From: Thermoplasmata archaeon
GTDB taxonomy: Archaea > Thermoplasmatota > Thermoplasmata > Lutacidiplasmatales > UBA184
NCBI GenBank assembly: GCA_030039135.1
Contig: JASHQN010000098.1
Coordinates: forward strand, 1 to 60,834
Length of the DNA: 60,834 nt
Direction of reading: 5' to 3'
In this document: in pieces, positions 8,213 through 16,345 of the stretch
Position numbering within the stretch: the first letter of the stretch is position 1
Layout: each line of letters opens with the position of its first letter
Notes under the pieces: generated by a model
Databases searched by the model: none
What the model was told of the DNA's origin: nothing
What the model saw: only the letters and a program-made list of their open reading frames with translations
Program-made: the position numbers and the translations under genes

Positions 8213-9361
8213 ATGCCGGCGCCCGAGGAGTTCGTCGTCACCCCGTACGAGGTCAAGGGCAAGATCGACTACGACCGTCTGCGGGAGCTGTTCGGCACCC
8301 AGGGGCTCACGCCGGAGCTCCTCGCCCGGCTCCACCGTCTCGCCGGGGGCGAGCTTCCTCCGCTCCTGACCCGGGGGATCTATTACTCGCACCGCGACCT
8401 CGGGCCCCTGCTCGACGCCTACGAGAACGGCCGGCCGTTCTTCGTGTACTCCGGCCGGGGTCCGAGCGGCCCGCTCCACACCTCGCATCTGATCCAGTTC
8501 GATATCTGCGCGTGGTTCCACCGCCGTCTCGGGGTGCCGATGTACATCCAGATCACGGACGACGAGAAGTTCTGGGCCCGCTCGGGCCTGACGCGTGAGG
8601 AGACGGCCCGCTGGGGTCTCGAGAACCTGTACGACATCCTCGCGCTCGGATTTGACCCGAAGCGGACGCACGTGTTCTTCGATTCCCGGTCGATCGCCGC
8701 GATGTACCCGCTCGCGATCCGTGTCGCCCGGAAGATCACGTTCTCGAACGTGAAGGCGGTGTTCGGGTTCGAGGGGAGCACGAACATCGGTCTCGTCTTC
8801 TATACCGCGCTTCAGTCGGTCCCTGCCTTCTGGCCGTCGTGGGCCGAAGGTCGGGCGGTCCCGTGCCTGATCCCCTGCGGTATCGACCAGGATCCGCACT
8901 TCCGTCTCACCCGCGATATCGCGGAGGGTCTCGGGTACCCGAAGCCGGCGCTCCTCCACTCGAAGATGGTGATGGGGCTCCTCGGAGAGGGAGTGATGTC
9001 GACGACCGGGAATCGGGCGGACGACGCGCTCTTCCTCAACGACCCCCCGAAGGTCGTCGAGCGCAAGATACGGGCCGCCTTCACGGGGGGACGCGCGACC
9101 GTCGAGGAACAGCGCCGCCTCGGCGCGACGCCCGAGGTCTGCTCGGTCTGGACGCTCTGGCGCACGCGATTCGCGCCCGCGGAAGCGGAGTTCGAGGAAA
9201 TCACCCGGACGTGCCGATCCGGCGAGCTCCTCTGCGGGGACTGTAAGGCACGGCTGATCGAGCGGGTCCACGGGTTCTACGCGCAGCACGCCGAGGCCCG
9301 CGAGAAGGTCAAGGACTGGGCCGAGTCGACGATCGTGACCGTAGCGCCGAAGCCGCTGTAG
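8213..9361 (+). CDS. trpS: Tryptophan--tRNA ligase
   Basis: 382 residues. Class Ic aminoacyl-tRNA synthetase charging tRNA-Trp. The HIGH-equivalent is GPLHTSH (residues about 86-92), preceded by the GRGPSG glycine-rich loop typical of archaeal TrpRS; ITDDEKFW, PCGIDQDPHFRL and the C-terminal TGGRATVEEQRRLGA are also family hallmarks. The KMSKS-equivalent is unusual: it reads VMSTT (261-265) where archaeal enzymes normally have KMSAS or KMSSS, so the usual first lysine is absent. Start ATG 8213 follows the zinc protein by 10 bases. It converges on a TPR gene. Confidence 0.93.
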   Translation: MPAPEEFVVTPYEVKGKIDYDRLRELFGTQGLTPELLARLHRLAGGELPPLLTRGIYYSHRDLGPLLDAYENGRPFFVYSGRGPSGPLHTSHLIQFDICAWFHRRLGVPMYIQITDDEKFWARSGLTREETARWGLENLYDILALGFDPKRTHVFFDSRSIAAMYPLAIRVARKITFSNVKAVFGFEGSTNIGLVFYTALQSVPAFWPSWAEGRAVPCLIPCGIDQDPHFRLTRDIAEGLGYPKPALLHSKMVMGLLGEGVMSTTGNRADDALFLNDPPKVVERKIRAAFTGGRATVEEQRRLGATPEVCSVWTLWRTRFAPAEAEFEEITRTCRSGELLCGDCKARLIERVHGFYAQHAEAREKVKDWAESTIVTVAPKPL

Positions 9362-9364
9362 ACC

Positions 9365-9385
9365 GGTCCGCCGGCTCAGCGGACC
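9365..9385. terminator. Hairpin at the trpS/TPR convergent junction
   Basis: Perfect 7-bp stem GGTCCGC / GCGGACC with a 7-base loop. It starts 3 bases after the trpS stop, and its loop contains the stop codon of the opposing TPR gene, so it would fold in both transcripts. No T-run follows, so a termination role is only suggested by position. Confidence 0.35.
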
Positions 9386-10137
9386 TCGGGCCGGCGCGAT
9401 CCCGACCGCGGCCGCCGCGCCTCCGGCCCTTCGGGCGGCGTCGGGGCGGCCGGAGCGCCCGCGATCGGTGCGGGGGCTCCCGCGCCCTCGACGGCGGTGA
9501 GTAGTTTCAGCATCGGACGGAAGAGCGAGCGCGACGCGCGCGCCGGGTCGAGCGTGTAGGCCCGATCGTATGCCGCGACCGCTTCCTCCTCCTCGCCGAG
9601 AGTGAGTAACGAGAGCGCGAGGTCCAGCCAGCTCTTCGCTTCCCGCGAGCCCTCGCGCTCGCCGGTCTCCTCGAGATGGTCGTCGCCCGCGGCCGGAGGG
9701 GCGGCCGGGGGCAAGGCTCCCCCGCTCGGTTCGTCGCGGGAGAGGACGAGCGCCCGCTCGAACGCCGCGGCCGCGCCCGGTTCGTCACCGGACTCGGCGA
9801 GAGCGACGCCGAGCCGGTGCCAGGCGATGAGATCGTCCGGGGCGAGGGCTGCGGCCCTCCGATAGGCGAGCGCGGCGGATGCCCATTCTTCGCGCATCCC
9901 GCGAGCGACCCCGAGGTGGAACCATGCCTCAGCGTGGGCGGGGGCGAGGCCCACGGCGCGCGAGAGGGCTCCCTCCGCCTCGCGCGCCCGCCCGAGGTGG
10001 GTCAGGCAGATCCCGAAGTAGGCCCAGGCGTTGGCGTCGGACGCCTCGTCGCGGACGACGTCGCGGAACGCTCGCTCGGCGAGGTCGTACTCGCCCCGCA
10101 GGAAGTGATGGACGCCGAGATCGAAGCGCTGGCTCAC
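9376..10137 (-). CDS. TPR-repeat protein
   Basis: 253 residues, starting at GTG 10137. Four tetratricopeptide repeats run from about residue 5 to 135 with the expected W/LG-Y-A-F-A-P pattern (FLRGEYDLAERAFRDVV, AWAYFGICLTHLGRAREAE, AWFHLGVARGMREEW), followed by a fifth near residues 165-200 (AKSWLDLALSLLTLGEEEE). The last 40 residues are proline/alanine-rich and basic. TPR domains mediate protein-protein contacts; no catalytic domain is present. A minus-strand GGTATTTCTC box near 10170-10180 may be its promoter. The partner is unknown. Confidence 0.8.
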   Translation of the reverse strand: MSQRFDLGVHHFLRGEYDLAERAFRDVVRDEASDANAWAYFGICLTHLGRAREAEGALSRAVGLAPAHAEAWFHLGVARGMREEWASAALAYRRAAALAPDDLIAWHRLGVALAESGDEPGAAAAFERALVLSRDEPSGGALPPAAPPAAGDDHLEETGEREGSREAKSWLDLALSLLTLGEEEEAVAAYDRAYTLDPARASRSLFRPMLKLLTAVEGAGAPAPIAGAPAAPTPPEGPEARRPRSGSRRPEVR

Positions 10138-10256
10138 GGCGGGCTACCGCCCGCCTCACCTGATGGCAGAGAGAAATACCTGCCGCCCGAGGGGTAAGGG
10201 CCGGACCGAGCCGTGAACGAGCCCGGCCGTGCGTCACCCTCGCGCGGTGTCGTCGG

Positions 10257-10266
10257 CTTTATATCC
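10257..10266 (+). promoter_or_regulatory. TATA box of the SSB gene, followed by a long 5' leader
   Basis: CTTTATATCC is one of the most canonical archaeal TATA boxes in the window. Expected initiation is near 10290, leaving about 130 bases of leader before the ATG at 10419. The 281-base gap between the TPR gene and the SSB gene holds this promoter, the leader, and the TPR promoter on the other strand; I see no other gene in it. Confidence 0.6.
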
Positions 10267-10418
10267 ACCGCCCGGTCTCGATAGCCTAGAGGAATTCGCG
10301 AGCCGAGCCCGAATCGAGCGTCCCGCCCGTCCTAGTTACGACGAGTGTTCGCGCGAGTAGTGTTGAGCCACGATTTCCCAACGCGAAACGCGAACCAAGA
10401 CCAGAAGGCGAAGAAGCG

Positions 10419-10907
10419 ATGGTAGACAAACCCCTGACGAAAGTGCGAGACCTGACGCCGAACTCGAAGCAAGTGAACGTGCTCTCCAAGGTGCTGAGCG
10501 TGGGCGAGCCGAAAGAGGTCATGGGCAAGTTCGGCGACCCCCGCAAGGTGTGCGAGGCCGTCGTCGGCGACGACTCGGCGGTCATCACCCTCTCCCTGTG
10601 GAACGAGCAGATCGGAACGATCGCGAAGGACGAAGTGATCCTGGTGGACAACGGCTACGTGTCGCTCGTCCGCGGGCACATGCGTCTCAACGTCGGTCGC
10701 TACGGCAACCTCTCGAAGTCGACCGAGGCGATCGGCGAGGTCAACTCGAGCCTCGACATGAGCCAGCAGGAATTCGAGAGCGAGCGCCGGTCGTACGGCG
10801 GCGGCTTCCGTGACCGCGGAAGCGGCGGGTACGGCGGCCGGTATTCCGGCGGCGGCGGCGGTAGCGGCGGGAGCCGAGAGCGCTCCGACAGCTACAAGCG
10901 CTACTAG
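10419..10907 (+). CDS. Single-stranded DNA-binding protein, single OB fold with Gly/Arg-rich tail
   Basis: 162 residues. Residues about 5-105 form one OB fold very like the Sulfolobus SSB/RPA-like family (KVRDLTPNSKQVNVLSKVL, CEAVVGDDSAVITLSLWN, then DNGYVSLVRGHMRLN). The tail from about residue 118 is rich in glycine, arginine, serine and tyrosine (GGYGGRYSGGGGG) and ends in KRY, like the flexible C-terminal arms used for partner binding or for RNA. Expected role: coating ssDNA during replication and repair. It is preceded by an unusually long leader whose 3' end is purine-rich. A GC hairpin lies 34 bases past the stop. Confidence 0.88.
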   Translation: MVDKPLTKVRDLTPNSKQVNVLSKVLSVGEPKEVMGKFGDPRKVCEAVVGDDSAVITLSLWNEQIGTIAKDEVILVDNGYVSLVRGHMRLNVGRYGNLSKSTEAIGEVNSSLDMSQQEFESERRSYGGGFRDRGSGGYGGRYSGGGGGSGGSRERSDSYKRY

Positions 10908-10941
10908 CCCGGCCCTTCCCGACCCGTTCCCGAACCCGTTC

Positions 10942-10964
10942 CCCCGCCCCGGAAGAGGGCGGGG
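10942..10964 (+). terminator. GC hairpin downstream of the SSB gene
   Basis: 8-bp perfect stem CCCCGCCC / GGGCGGGG with a 7-base loop, followed by CGCTTTCG. Located between the SSB stop and the TATA box of the next gene. A transcription termination or 3'-end stabilising role fits its position; the T-stretch is short. Confidence 0.4.
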
Positions 10965-11022
10965 CGCTTTCGTTCCCGCGCCGCATCCGATTAATAGGGC
11001 GTCCCGCTCCGGCCGTCCACCG

Positions 11023-11703
11023 ATGGCCGACGACCTCCACGAGCTGACGCTCTACGTACAGTCGAAAAAGGCGGTCACGACGTTCTACCGCCCCTCGCCG
11101 AGCCCGGTCCCGGGCTTCGGCCCCGCCCCGGGCGTCGAGGGATCGGTGCCGGCGACCGGGACGGAGTACTCTACGCGCGGCGACGAGAGCGTGTACTTCC
11201 TCTCCGACGACCAGGCCCGATGCGTCGCCCACGCGGAGGAGGTCGCCAGCCGCCGCGGCTACCATGTCAAGGTCATCGACGTCGAGCGGAGCGGACGGGT
11301 CGAGCGGCTCATCGCCGAGCACCTGCGCGGCGTGCAGACGTTTCCCGTACTGATCTCGCCGATGGGGTTCCGGCTCGAAGGGGCCGAGAGCTTCAGCGAC
11401 GAGAGCCTCGCCGAGCTCATGCCGACCGAGCTCAAGAGCGCCCGAGCGTTCAGTTACCTCAAGGTCAAGGGCGGCGATCTCGACCGGATCCGGACCCAGC
11501 TCCAGACGATGGCCGAGGTCAAGGAGGTCCATCTCCTGACGGGCGACTGGGACCTGCTCGTCGTCCTCGACTTCCCTCCGTCATCGGGCTCGAAGCGTCG
11601 GGTGCTCGATTTCGTTACCGAGCGGGTCCGGGGGATCCCCGAGGTCATTGACACCTCGACGGTCGTGCCCGAGTATTCGGTGACCAAGTTCCCCATCCCC
11701 TAG
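11023..11703 (+). CDS. Thioredoxin-fold domain fused to an Lrp/AsnC-type RAM domain
   Basis: 226 residues from ATG 11023; a TATA-like GATTAATAGG sits about 30 bases upstream. Residues about 55-132 look like a thioredoxin/glutaredoxin-like fold: a beta-alpha unit with one cysteine (DDQARCVAHAEEVASRRG), strand VKVIDV, and a TFPVLIS element in the cis-proline position. Residues about 143-221 match the RAM/AsnC ligand-binding domain (SYLKVKGGDLDRIRTQL, then EVKEVHLLTGDWDLLVVL). The usual N-terminal HTH of Lrp proteins is absent, so this is not a classical DNA-binding Lrp. It may sense an amino acid or redox state. Confidence is high for the RAM part and moderate for the thioredoxin-like part. Confidence 0.72.
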   Translation: MADDLHELTLYVQSKKAVTTFYRPSPSPVPGFGPAPGVEGSVPATGTEYSTRGDESVYFLSDDQARCVAHAEEVASRRGYHVKVIDVERSGRVERLIAEHLRGVQTFPVLISPMGFRLEGAESFSDESLAELMPTELKSARAFSYLKVKGGDLDRIRTQLQTMAEVKEVHLLTGDWDLLVVLDFPPSSGSKRRVLDFVTERVRGIPEVIDTSTVVPEYSVTKFPIP

Positions 11704-11754
11704 CGACGGGCCACACGGGCGGGGTCAGAACCGAGCCGGCCGATCGTCGTCCCG

Positions 11755-14700
11755 TCACCGCCGGCGGGGCCGTCGCCGCCGGCCCGGCACGACGGGGAGC
11801 TGCGGGGACTCGGCGTGCGGACCCGGGCCCGGCTCGCGCGAACCGTAGAGGGGCTCGACGGTGAGCGGGTGGTCCTCGAGCCAGGCGACCCCTTCGACGT
11901 AGGCCGCGAACGCCTCGAGGCTCGTGAAGAGCGGAATGCCAAGTTCGACCGCGCGACGTCGGAGGACGTATTCGTCCTCGAGCATCTGCTCGAACTTCTC
12001 CTGGGTGAGCGATAGCGGCACGTTGAGCAGGAGGTCGATCTCCCCCCGGTCGAGCGCCTCCACGACGTTCGGGTGGCGGTCGGGCTCGCTCACCTTGTGC
12101 AGGATATGGACCCCGCGGAGTCCGCGGGCGGCCAGGAACGCCCCGGTATCCTCCGTCGCCGCAAGACGGAGACCGAGCGCGCGCAACCGAAGCGCGATCG
12201 GAAGGAGCTGTTCCTTCAGCGTGGGGCCCCCGACCGAGAGGAACGCCGTCCCGCGTCGCGGGACGAGGCGGACCCCGGTCGCGACGAGAGCCTTGACGAG
12301 CGCGTCGGAGAACGTCGGCCCGAAACAGGCGACCTCTCCCGTCGACTGCATCTCGACGCCCAGGAGGGGGTCCGAGCCCGCGAGCTGGAGGAACGAGAAC
12401 TGGGGCACCTTGACGCCCCAGCGCCCCGGAGGGAGCGCGGCGAGGCCTTCCTGGGAGATCGGGCGACCGAGCATCGCGCGGGCCGCCTCGCGCAAGAGCG
12501 GGATGCCGGTCGCCTTCGTCAGGAACGGCAGCGATCGGCTCGCGCGCAGATTCAGCTCGATGATCTGGTAGGCCTCGTCCTTCACCAGGAACTGGACGTT
12601 GAACGGCCCCCGGATCGCGAGGGTGCGGGCGAGCCGACCGGCCGCGTCGAGCAGCGCGGACTGAACCGCCGCCGACGTGTGCCGGGGCGGCAGGCAGAAC
12701 ATCGCGTCCCCCGAGTGCACGCCCGCCCGTTCGACGTGCTCGAGGATACCGCCCACGAGGACCCTGGTCCCGTCGGAGATCCCGTCGAGCTCGACCTCGT
12801 CCGCCCCCTCGACGAACTTCGTGATCACGACCGGATGCTCGGGGGAGACGCGGGCGGCCATCGAGAGGAAGCGTCCCAGATCGGCGCGCCCGGCGATCAC
12901 CCGCATCGCCTGACCGCTGAGGACGTAGGACGGCCGCACGAGCACCGGATAGCCGACCTCGTCCGCGAACGCCGCGGCCTCGTCGACCGTCGTGAACGCC
13001 CGCCACGCCGGCTGCGGGATCTTCAGGCGTTCGAGGAGGCGCGCGAACCGCGCACGATCCTCGGCGGTATCGATCGATTCGGCCGGGGTTCCGAGGATCG
13101 GGATCCCGCACATCGTCAGGAGAGGGGTCAGGTTCTGCGCGAGCTGGCTTCCGACGCACGTGACGACCCCGCGGAACGATTCGAAGTCGACGAGGTCGCG
13201 GACGCGCTCGAGCGTGATCTCCTCGAAGTAGAGCCGGTCGGACCGGTCGTAGTCGGTCGAGACGGTCTCGGGGTTCGAGTTCAGCAGGACGACCCCGAGC
13301 ACCCCCTCCGCCTTGAGCCCGTCGACGAGGTTCATCGTCGACCAATCGAACTCGACGCTCGAACCGATGCGGTACGGCCCGGCGCCGATCACCAGGACCG
13401 AGCCGCTCGGCATCGGGCGGACGTCGTCCGCATCGGCGCGGTAGGTCACGTAGAGATAGTTCGTCCGGGCCGGCCACTCGCCCGCGAGCGTGTCGATCAT
13501 GCGGACGCGGGGCCGGATCCCCTCCACGAGGCGGCGGTGCCGGACCTCCTCCTCGTCGAGATGCGCCCGCCGTCCGATCGCGCGGTCGGAGAAGCCGAGC
13601 TCCTTCGCGCGCCGAAGGAGCGGCGCCGGGGTCGAGCCGCCCGCGATCTCGGTCAGCGCACGGTCGGTTGCCTCGATCTCGGCGAGACAGTCGATGAACC
13701 ACGGGTCGATCCACGACGCACGGCTGATCGTCGCCGGGTCGATCCCCGCCCGCAGGGCCTCGAGCACCCGGTAGAGGATCTCGGGCGTCGGTTCCGCGAG
13801 GTCGGCGAGGATCGCCGCCCGTTCCCGCACCTCGGACGGCGGGAGGAGGTCCGCCCGGGGATCCCCCATCCGGACCGCCTTCGAGATCGCCTCCGGGAAC
13901 GACGCGCCGATGCCCATGACCTCCCCGACGGACTTCATCGCGGGCCCGAGACGGCGGTCGGCCCGCTCGAACTTGTCGAGGTCCCACCGCGGCAGCTTGA
14001 CGACGACGTAGTCGAGCGCCGGCTCGAAGCACGCCGTCGTGACGCCGGTGATCCGGTTCTTGAGCTCGGGGAGGGTGTAGCCGAGCGCGAGCTTCGCCGC
14101 GACGTACGCGAGCGGGTAGCCGGTCGCCTTGCTGGCCAGCGCGCTCGATCGGGAGAGCCGCGCATTGATCTCGATCGCGTAGTACTCGTCGCTCGCCGGA
14201 TCGAGGCAGAACTGGATGTTGCACTCCCCCACGATCCCGCACGCGGCGACCGCACGCATCGCGGCCTGGCGCAGCATCTGGTACTCGTAGTCGGTCAGCG
14301 TCTGGCTGGGGGCGATGACGATGTTGTCGCCGGTGTGGACCCGCATCCCGAGAACGTTCTCCATGTTGCAGACGGTGAGCACGTTCCCTCGTGCGTCGCG
14401 TACGACCTCGTATTCGAGCTGCTTGAACGCCCCGACGTACCGCTCGAGCAGCACCTGACCGACCGGGCTCGCTCGGAGGCCGCGCCCGACCACGTCGGCG
14501 AGCTCGTCGCGGCTGCGGGCGACCCCTCCGCCCTTTCCGCCGAGCGTGTAGGCGACGCGCACCATCACCGGGTACCCGAGCTCCTCCGCCGCGGCGGCGG
14601 CCGCCTCGAGGTCGTAGACCGCCCGGCTCGGCAGCGTCGGGACCCGGGCCCGCGCCATCGTCCGGACGAACTTCGCCCGATCTTCCGTGGCGCGGATCCC

Positions 14701-15060
14701 CGAGAGGGGGGTCCCCAGAACGCGGGTCCCGGACCGACGGAGAGCGCCGGAATCGGCGAGCTGAACACCGCAGTTGAGCGCGGTCTGGCCGCCGAACGAG
14801 AGCAGGATCCCCTCCGGTCGCTCGGCCTCGAGGATCGGGGCAACGAACTCGGGAACGAGCGGCTGGAAGTAGACCCGGCCGAGCTTCACCGGGTCGGTCT
14901 GGAGCGTCGCGATGTTCGGGTTGACGACGACGGCGTAGACCCCCTCCTCCTCGAGGGCCTTGAGGCACTGACTTCCCGAGTAGTCGAACTCTCCCGCCTC
15001 GCCGATCTTCAGCGCGCCGCTCCCCAGGAGAAGCGCCTTCGAGGGGACCGACGCGGTCAT
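11755..15060 (-). CDS. carB: Carbamoyl-phosphate synthase large subunit
   Basis: 1101 residues. Makes carbamoyl phosphate from bicarbonate, ammonia (from CarA) and two ATP for pyrimidine and arginine synthesis. Two ATP-grasp halves are visible: the first begins with KALLLGSGALKIGEAGEFDY and contains YTLGGKGGG, the second begins with VLVIGAGPYRIGSSVEFDW and contains RPSYVLSGQAM. A C-terminal MGS-like domain (IHILHKVS, then NVPLSL) would bind allosteric effectors. The last residues are an Arg-rich tail (PGRRRRPRRR). Start ATG 15060 overlaps the carA stop as ATGA. Confidence 0.97.
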   Translation of the reverse strand: MTASVPSKALLLGSGALKIGEAGEFDYSGSQCLKALEEEGVYAVVVNPNIATLQTDPVKLGRVYFQPLVPEFVAPILEAERPEGILLSFGGQTALNCGVQLADSGALRRSGTRVLGTPLSGIRATEDRAKFVRTMARARVPTLPSRAVYDLEAAAAAAEELGYPVMVRVAYTLGGKGGGVARSRDELADVVGRGLRASPVGQVLLERYVGAFKQLEYEVVRDARGNVLTVCNMENVLGMRVHTGDNIVIAPSQTLTDYEYQMLRQAAMRAVAACGIVGECNIQFCLDPASDEYYAIEINARLSRSSALASKATGYPLAYVAAKLALGYTLPELKNRITGVTTACFEPALDYVVVKLPRWDLDKFERADRRLGPAMKSVGEVMGIGASFPEAISKAVRMGDPRADLLPPSEVRERAAILADLAEPTPEILYRVLEALRAGIDPATISRASWIDPWFIDCLAEIEATDRALTEIAGGSTPAPLLRRAKELGFSDRAIGRRAHLDEEEVRHRRLVEGIRPRVRMIDTLAGEWPARTNYLYVTYRADADDVRPMPSGSVLVIGAGPYRIGSSVEFDWSTMNLVDGLKAEGVLGVVLLNSNPETVSTDYDRSDRLYFEEITLERVRDLVDFESFRGVVTCVGSQLAQNLTPLLTMCGIPILGTPAESIDTAEDRARFARLLERLKIPQPAWRAFTTVDEAAAFADEVGYPVLVRPSYVLSGQAMRVIAGRADLGRFLSMAARVSPEHPVVITKFVEGADEVELDGISDGTRVLVGGILEHVERAGVHSGDAMFCLPPRHTSAAVQSALLDAAGRLARTLAIRGPFNVQFLVKDEAYQIIELNLRASRSLPFLTKATGIPLLREAARAMLGRPISQEGLAALPPGRWGVKVPQFSFLQLAGSDPLLGVEMQSTGEVACFGPTFSDALVKALVATGVRLVPRRGTAFLSVGGPTLKEQLLPIALRLRALGLRLAATEDTGAFLAARGLRGVHILHKVSEPDRHPNVVEALDRGEIDLLLNVPLSLTQEKFEQMLEDEYVLRRRAVELGIPLFTSLEAFAAYVEGVAWLEDHPLTVEPLYGSREPGPGPHAESPQLPVVPGRRRRPRRR

Positions 15061-16199
15061 GCGCGCCGCCGCACCTTCTCGGCGAACCGGTCGAAGACGA
15101 ACCCCGCCTCCTGGGGCCCCGGGTGCCCCTCGGGGTGACCCTGGAGCGCGAGGATGCGACCCGCCCGGTCGCGCAGCCCCTCGAGGGTGCGGTCGTCGGG
15201 GTTCGTGGCCCACGGATCGAGGCCGGTCCCCTGCAGGGAGGCGGGGTCCACGGCGTAGCCGTGGTTCTCGCTCACGATGAGCGCCCGACCGTCCGGGAAC
15301 TCGATCGTCTTGTTCTGTCCTCGGTGGCCGTACTTGAGCTTGAACGTCGTCGCTCCCCGTGCCAGCGCGATCAACTGGTGGCCGAGACAGATACCGAGCG
15401 TCGGGAGCGAGCGGTTGGACGGTCGGCCGAGCTCCTCGATCGTCGCCGCAAGCTCGGCGGGGTCGCCCGGGCCGTTGCCGACGAGGAGTCCGGCGACCCG
15501 GCGGCCCTCCCACTTCGCGGGGACCTCGTGGTCGTAGGGCAGCCGAAGGACGCTCAGGCGTCGGTCGAGGAGCGCCCGGACGATGCTCGCCTTGATCCCG
15601 CAATCGAGCACCGCGACCAGCGGTCCGTGATCCCGAGCGATCAGCGTCGGACGCTTGGGCGCGACCTCCTCCATGAACGACTCCTCGCCATACTGAGGAG
15701 CCGAGCGTATCGCGCGCGCGAGCTCCTCGTCCGACGGCCGCCGTTCGGGCCGGCCCACGTCGACGACCCCTCGAACGACCCCTCGCGCGCGAAGATGTTC
15801 GGTGAGCCGCCGGGTATCGACGCCGCGGATCCCCGGCACCCCTTCTCCGAGGAGCCACGACTCGAGGCTACGTGCGCTCGACCAGTGCTCCGGCGCCGTC
15901 GTGCCCCGAACGACGACGGCCCGCGGCTGGACCTCCTCGCTCTCGAGAAGCGGAAGCCCGTCCGGGTCCCGTCCGTCGGCCGGCACCCCGTAGTTGCCGA
16001 GCAGCGGGTAGGTGAACGTGAGGATCTGCCCGCGGTACGACGGGTCCGTCAGCGACTCGGGGTAGCCGACCATGCCGGTCGTGAAGACGACCTCACCCAC
16101 CCGGCGGGCCGCCGCACCGAACCCCTCGCCGTCGAACCGGGTGCCGTCCTCCAGAAACAGAGTCCCCCCGAGCGCGCTCGCCTCAGCGCGGACCGGCAC
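15057..16199 (-). CDS. carA: Carbamoyl-phosphate synthase small subunit (glutaminase)
   Basis: 380 residues. Class I glutamine amidotransferase subunit supplying ammonia to CarB. The N-terminal CPSase_sm domain (FEDGT-like LFLEDGTRFDGEGFGA) is followed by the GATase domain with nucleophile Cys271 in LGICLGHQ and the His/Glu pair in GHPEGHPGP (His355). Start is GTG 16199; a TATA-like AATCTTAAGG lies about 40-48 bases upstream (16239-16248). carA and carB form a translationally coupled operon. The opposite-strand flavoprotein gene starts 147 bases away. Confidence 0.96.
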   Translation of the reverse strand: MPVRAEASALGGTLFLEDGTRFDGEGFGAAARRVGEVVFTTGMVGYPESLTDPSYRGQILTFTYPLLGNYGVPADGRDPDGLPLLESEEVQPRAVVVRGTTAPEHWSSARSLESWLLGEGVPGIRGVDTRRLTEHLRARGVVRGVVDVGRPERRPSDEELARAIRSAPQYGEESFMEEVAPKRPTLIARDHGPLVAVLDCGIKASIVRALLDRRLSVLRLPYDHEVPAKWEGRRVAGLLVGNGPGDPAELAATIEELGRPSNRSLPTLGICLGHQLIALARGATTFKLKYGHRGQNKTIEFPDGRALIVSENHGYAVDPASLQGTGLDPWATNPDDRTLEGLRDRAGRILALQGHPEGHPGPQEAGFVFDRFAEKVRRRA

Positions 16200-16345
16200 G
16201 GGCGTGAGGAACCCGAAGAGAAGGAGGAGAGGGTTCGTCCTTAAGATTTGCCGTCGGCGAACGCGCGCGACGGGCGCCGCGGGGAGCGAAATCGGCCCGG
16301 GCCGACGAAGTAGCCCTGAAATTCCCGCGCCGAGTGGGACCTTCG

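Noticed and set aside
10841..10875. GGC/GGT-rich tract in the SSB gene as a simple repeat
   Set aside because: It encodes the Gly-rich tail of the protein and is explained by coding function.
12073..15138. Plus-strand open frame of about 1,020 codons opposite carB
   Set aside because: Antisense shadow of carB. Long stop-free frames are expected at this GC content; the product has no recognisable fold.
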